Source: Chloroflexota bacterium | GTDB lineage: Bacteria > Chloroflexota > UBA6077 | DNA: 11,379 nucleotides | NCBI GenBank assembly: GCA_021786215.1 | Contig: JAJYNT010000344.1 | Location: 1 to 11,379, forward strand | Reading direction: 5' to 3' | Shown: piece after piece, positions 7,819-11,379 of the stretch | How the letters are laid out: each line of letters begins with the position of its first letter | How positions within the stretch are numbered: the stretch's first letter is position 1 | Notes under the pieces: model-generated | What the model was told of the DNA's origin: nothing | Databases searched by the model: none | What the model saw: only the letters and a program-made list of their open reading frames with translations | Position numbers and translations under genes: made by a program

Positions 7819-10116
7819 ATGATTTGGTTCTTCACCTGGCTCATGGCGGTTGAATTCATAGGGTTGAGTGCCCTGCCGGCGGCGGTGCGATTGTTTCGAC
7901 CGCTCCAGGATCGTGGATTCCTGTTCGCCAAGCCGCTGGGGCTGCTGCTTGTGGCCTACTTGGCGTGGTTGCTGGGCACCTTCGGTATCATCCGCTTCTA
8001 TCAGTCCAGCATAACCGTGATCGTGATTGCCCTGGGGCTTGGTTGCTGGCTCGTGTGGGGCCGAGAGACCGTGCAGGCGCTGAGTCGCCTTCGCAAGGTG
8101 GTGGTGGCATCTGAGCTGCTGTTCCTGTTGGGCTTCGCTCTGGCCGCCTGGATACGGGCCCATAATCCCGAGATTTCGGGCACCGAAAAACCGATGGACT
8201 TCGCCATCCTCAATGCCCTGTACAGGACCAGCAGCTTTCCGGCCGAGGACCCCTGGATGTCCGGCTTCAGCATCTCCTACTACTACTTTGGGTACCTGCT
8301 GATCGCCACGTTGGCCAAACTGTCCGGAGTCCCCGCCGCGGTGGGCTACAATCTGGGCGTGGCCGTCGTCTTCGCCATGACGCTGGCCGGCAGTTTCAGT
8401 CTTGCATTCAACCTTCTTTCCAGGTTGCTGCCGCGGTGGCGTGTGTCCAGCCACCTGCTCGGCTCGCTGGTCGCGCCGCTCATGGTTGGGGTCATGGGCA
8501 ACCTGGAGGGAGGGCTTGAGATCCTCGCCGCCCGGGGTATCGGCGATGCTTCCTTCTGGAAGTGGATAGGTGTCAAAGGGCTGGAGGCAGCGGCTCAACC
8601 GACCGGATGGCTGCCCACAGCCTTCTGGTGGTGGTGGCGTGCCTCGCGGGTAATCCCGACAATCAAGCCCGACGGGATCGACGAGTTCCCCTACTTTAGT
8701 TTTCTATTGGGCGATCTGCATCCCCATTACACGGCGCTGCCCTGGACGCTTCTGGCGGTGGCCGTTTCTCTGTCGGCCCTGTTGGGGAGAAAGAGCGTTG
8801 TGGGCGGGGACGTCGAGAAGCTTGGGGTTGACTGGCTGCAGATGGTGATCCCGGCACTGGCACTGGGTTTTCTGCTGGCGGGGAACAGCTGGGATTTTCC
8901 CACTTACACGTTCCTCTTCTGGGCTTGCTCGATGATCCCGCTGTCGAAGTTGGATTGGAGCAGGGAGCTGTTGGTGAGACGGTTCACCACCCTGTTCTTC
9001 ATCAGCTCTCTATCGGTCCTGCTCTATGGACCTTTCTTCCTCGGCTTCTCGTCGCAAACCAAGGGGATCGCCCTTTCTACCGACAAGACTCCTCTTCCTT
9101 CGATGCTGATTCTGTTCGGTCCATTCCTGTTCGTTGCCGCGGCTTTCCTACTTTGGCGACTCATGGCCGCGCGAGGAATCGGCCGGATCGAGTGGTGGGA
9201 CGGCTCGCTAGCGGTGGTTGGCGTCCTGCTTGTGCTCTCATCTCCCTTGTTAGGCGCCACTTCTCTGATTGGAGGCTTGTTGCTTCTGGCACTGGGAGCG
9301 ATCGGAAGGCTGCTCAACTTCCGGCTGTTCGCTCACAAAGGGGATGACGTAGCGGCGGAACTGTTTATTCTGGTCCTGGTGGGTTTGGGATTGCTCTTGA
9401 TCCTTGGTCCGGAGTTCGTCTTTCTGGTGGATCTCTTTGGCACCCGGATGAACACCGTCTTCAAATTCCACTACCAGGCATGGTTGTTGCTAGCACTTGG
9501 CTCTAGCGTTGCTGTGGTCTGGATGGCCTCGGCCCTGAGGCCACGGGGAGTGAATTGGCTGGTAACCCTGGTCGCCACGTTGCTTGTGGCAGTGGGGCTG
9601 GTGTATCCTTTGGCGGCCACGCCGGCCAAGATTCAAGAATCCCACTCCCCGGCCACCCTCGACGGCGCGGCCTTCTATCGGGATATCCGGCCTGATGATT
9701 ACGCCGCTATCCAATGGCTATCCAGGACCGCGGTGGGACGCCCGGTGGTGCTTGAAGCCACTGGAGGTGAGTACTCCGAGTACGCCCGAGTCAGTACCTT
9801 CTCGGGACTCCCGTCGGTGCTTGGATGGGCCGGCCACGAGGTCCAGTGGCGTGGCCAGGGCGAAGAGCCGCAGCGCCGCACCCGGGATATCGATGCCATA
9901 TACTCGAAGGCAGACCGGACCACCATGCTGGCGCTTCTCAAACAGTACCATGTCCGATACGTTTATGTCGGCACTCTAGAGGCTGAGAAGTACGGGCAGG
10001 GAGTGTACAATCGGTTCGAGGGGGCGTTGGATCCGGTCTACCGCCAGGGCAAGGTGGTTATCTACAGGGTGCCCGACACCGTGGTGGCGAGCGGTTCAGC
10101 GGCGGGCGGGGGCTGA
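7819..10116 (+). CDS. DUF2298 (Chlor_Arch_YYY) integral membrane protein, stand-alone form
   Basis: A 765-residue highly hydrophobic protein, in the 700-900 range usual for single-domain members. The reading frame is open from an ATG at 7684, overlapping the previous gene by 11 bases. The 45 extra residues are encoded by the palindromic element, while ATG 7819 begins exactly where similarity to the fused paralog starts, so 7819 is preferred. No strong Shine-Dalgarno precedes either start. Family motifs, counted from 7819: EKPMDF (123-128), DPWMSGFSISYYYFGY (144-159), EFPYFSFLLGDLHPH (289-303), NSWDFPTY (356-363), RMNTVFKFHYQAW (543-555). A C-terminal outer domain of about 130 residues has GLPSVLGW (663-670) and YHVRYVYVG. 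A run of four tryptophans is at 270-273, and the tail ends in a glycine/alanine-rich stretch. Activity is unknown. It is probably a partner or divergent copy of the fused protein upstream. Confidence 0.92.
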   Translation: MIWFFTWLMAVEFIGLSALPAAVRLFRPLQDRGFLFAKPLGLLLVAYLAWLLGTFGIIRFYQSSITVIVIALGLGCWLVWGRETVQALSRLRKVVVASELLFLLGFALAAWIRAHNPEISGTEKPMDFAILNALYRTSSFPAEDPWMSGFSISYYYFGYLLIATLAKLSGVPAAVGYNLGVAVVFAMTLAGSFSLAFNLLSRLLPRWRVSSHLLGSLVAPLMVGVMGNLEGGLEILAARGIGDASFWKWIGVKGLEAAAQPTGWLPTAFWWWWRASRVIPTIKPDGIDEFPYFSFLLGDLHPHYTALPWTLLAVAVSLSALLGRKSVVGGDVEKLGVDWLQMVIPALALGFLLAGNSWDFPTYTFLFWACSMIPLSKLDWSRELLVRRFTTLFFISSLSVLLYGPFFLGFSSQTKGIALSTDKTPLPSMLILFGPFLFVAAAFLLWRLMAARGIGRIEWWDGSLAVVGVLLVLSSPLLGATSLIGGLLLLALGAIGRLLNFRLFAHKGDDVAAELFILVLVGLGLLLILGPEFVFLVDLFGTRMNTVFKFHYQAWLLLALGSSVAVVWMASALRPRGVNWLVTLVATLLVAVGLVYPLAATPAKIQESHSPATLDGAAFYRDIRPDDYAAIQWLSRTAVGRPVVLEATGGEYSEYARVSTFSGLPSVLGWAGHEVQWRGQGEEPQRRTRDIDAIYSKADRTTMLALLKQYHVRYVYVGTLEAEKYGQGVYNRFEGALDPVYRQGKVVIYRVPDTVVASGSAAGGG

Positions 10117-10128
10117 TGACGGACCGAT

Positions 10129-10132
10129 GGAG
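10129..10132 (+). promoter_or_regulatory. Ribosome-binding site deciding the start of the last gene
   Basis: GGAG lies 9 bases before ATG 10142. The other in-frame ATG, at 10127, has no comparable site upstream and would place GGAG inside the gene. A third ATG at 10116 overlaps the preceding stop as TGATG, but its frame closes after ten codons at TAG 10146-10148. Confidence 0.45.
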
Positions 10133-10141
10133 CAAGAGAGC

Positions 10142-11379
10142 ATGGTAGCGCAAGTCCAGGATGTTCAGGCCGTGAATAGTCGGGAGAAGATCGTGTTGCC
10201 GGAGATGGATCGAACGGTCGGACATCTCGAGCGGGTGGTGACTCTAGAGGTGGCCCTCTATATGGGCGCTCTGCTGCTCGGGCTTTTTCTCAGGTTTCTG
10301 CTGCTTGATCAGCGTCCGCTTTCCGTGGAAGAGGGCAGCATGGCTACGGAGGCCTATCGAATAGTTCATGGACAGCCTCCCGCGATCCTTCATCAGGATC
10401 CCCTCGGAGCCTATGGGACGGCGTTGGCCTTGCTCCTCTTCGGGGGCAACGATGGAGCCGCGAGACTGCTGCCCGCGCTCCTTGGCTCACTGCTGGTGGT
10501 CCTCCCATATCTGCTTCGGTCGTCTCTCGGCCGTCGAACCGCGCTGATCGCCTCGTACGGCATGGCGGTTTCGCCCGTGATGCTGTTCGCCTCTCGAACG
10601 GTGGGCGGAGGCATGGTGGCCATTACTCTGGGAGTGCTGCTCTGGGCCCTATTGGAGCCCGGCTTGAAGGCTGCTGGAAGAGGGAGCCTCTTCGGGGCAG
10701 CGATGTTGGTTGCCGCGCTGGTCGCTTCGGGAATCGAGGGCATCACCATCCTGCTGAGTCTCGGTGTCGCCGCGATTGTGGCGCACCCGCGTCCCATGGC
10801 TCTGCTGGGAGATGTGCGAAGGGCCCTCGCGTCCACCCACGGCAGGCAGTCGGCGCTGCTGTTTCTGGCTACCCTGTTGCTTATCGGCACCAACTTCGGC
10901 AGCCACCTCAGCGGTGTTCAGTGGGCGGCCGTCGACGTGTGGCCGGCCTGGTTTGATTCCTTCAACCTCTCCATGCAGAGAGGCACATTGGTACTTCTGT
11001 TGACCCTATACGAGTTTCCAGTGGTGCTGCTTGGACTGGTGCAGCTGGTGAGGGCCCTCATTCAACGGCAGCGGGTAGACAGTTTTCTGTCTGTGTGGGC
11101 CATGCTGTTGCTGCTGTCCAGCATGGTCCAGGGTGGCGATCTGACGACACGACTCCTCTTGCCCCTCCTTCCTCTCTACATGCTGGCGGCTCGGTTGGTT
11201 GCGGACACCATGCCCGCTGTAAGGGGCGCCAGTACCAGGTGGAGATGGTCGGTATCGTCCCTAGGACTGGTGGTGCCGGTAGCTGTTGGGATCATCCTGC
11301 TGAACAGGGCCTCCAACCCCACACTGGACACGCCAGAGGTTTACCTGTATGGAGAGGTCTGTCTGGTAGCCGTGGGTGC
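10142..11379 (+). CDS. Agl23-like (TIGR03663-type) GT-C membrane protein, divergent, 3' truncated
   Basis: The frame runs open to the window edge, giving 412 residues from ATG 10142 (417 from the alternative ATG 10127). After a polar tail of about 35 residues come a first helix near 38-56 (LYMGALLLGLFLRFLLL), an outer loop, and further helices near 90-102, 110-128, 134-172, 185-212, 236-252, 280-302 and 312-330. The layout RF-x3-D-x-RPL, then LLFG, ARLLPALLG and PYLLR-x5-R resembles the family named after archaeal Agl23, found beside DUF2298 genes and distantly related to PMT. That matches its position here. The family's invariant Asp-Glu is replaced by Glu-Glu (63-64, in SVEEG), and the HGP tripeptide by DPL (86-88). 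Either the enzyme is altered or it is a non-catalytic partner. Membrane-protein call is certain, family moderately so, function unknown. Confidence 0.85.
   Translation, partial: MVAQVQDVQAVNSREKIVLPEMDRTVGHLERVVTLEVALYMGALLLGLFLRFLLLDQRPLSVEEGSMATEAYRIVHGQPPAILHQDPLGAYGTALALLLFGGNDGAARLLPALLGSLLVVLPYLLRSSLGRRTALIASYGMAVSPVMLFASRTVGGGMVAITLGVLLWALLEPGLKAAGRGSLFGAAMLVAALVASGIEGITILLSLGVAAIVAHPRPMALLGDVRRALASTHGRQSALLFLATLLLIGTNFGSHLSGVQWAAVDVWPAWFDSFNLSMQRGTLVLLLTLYEFPVVLLGLVQLVRALIQRQRVDSFLSVWAMLLLLSSMVQGGDLTTRLLLPLLPLYMLAARLVADTMPAVRGASTRWRWSVSSLGLVVPVAVGIILLNRASNPTLDTPEVYLYGEVCLVAVG

Noticed and set aside
7705..8598. A 297-codon antisense frame opposite the stand-alone DUF2298 gene
   Set aside because: Its composition is Gln/His/Gly/Pro-rich without hydrophobic core or motif, and it is fully opposite conserved coding sequence.
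10116..10148. The 10-codon mini-ORF as a separate gene
   Set aside because: It is too short and shows no sign of selection. It is kept only as a possible coupling device.

Overview
The window (about 60% G+C by eye) is one co-directional block of five plus-strand genes with short or no gaps, read here as one operon truncated at both ends. It carries the tail of an NHL-repeat beta-propeller protein, then four very large polytopic membrane proteins related to GT-C glycosyltransferases. Two of these contain the Chlor_Arch_YYY / DUF2298 domain, recognised by a YYYFGY motif. That family is described mainly from Chloroflexi and Archaea. Together with the PA14-tailed glycosyltransferase and the base composition, it makes a member of the Chloroflexota the best guess for the source. 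No rRNA or other phylogenetic marker is present, so this is an inference.

Layout: 1-286, 3' end of an NHL-repeat gene. 302-3115, ArnT/PMT-like membrane glycosyltransferase with two C-terminal PA14-like modules. 3150-7694, a 1514-residue fusion of a PMT-like glycosyltransferase with a full DUF2298 domain. 7695-7818, an intergenic spacer holding a compound palindromic repeat element. 7819-10116, a stand-alone DUF2298 protein paralogous to the second half of the gene before it. 10142 to the window end, an incomplete membrane protein resembling the Agl23-like family (TIGR03663), which usually accompanies DUF2298 genes. No RNA gene, CRISPR array, transposase or convincing terminator was seen, and no gene was supported on the minus strand.

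Working model (inference): the four membrane proteins form an envelope glycosylation or lipid-linked-sugar handling module. The two recognisable PMT/ArnT-type units keep an acidic Asp-Glu pair in the first outer loop and would use polyprenyl-phosphate sugars. The DUF2298 proteins and the Agl23-like protein would be partners, either in flipping or transfer or as further glycosyltransferases. The PA14 modules and the NHL propeller would supply carbohydrate or protein binding outside the membrane. The biochemical role of DUF2298 is, to my knowledge, unknown. The points most worth following are the fused/unfused DUF2298 pair, with four shared polar motifs that look like an active site, and the last gene, which lacks the DE and HGP signatures described for its family.
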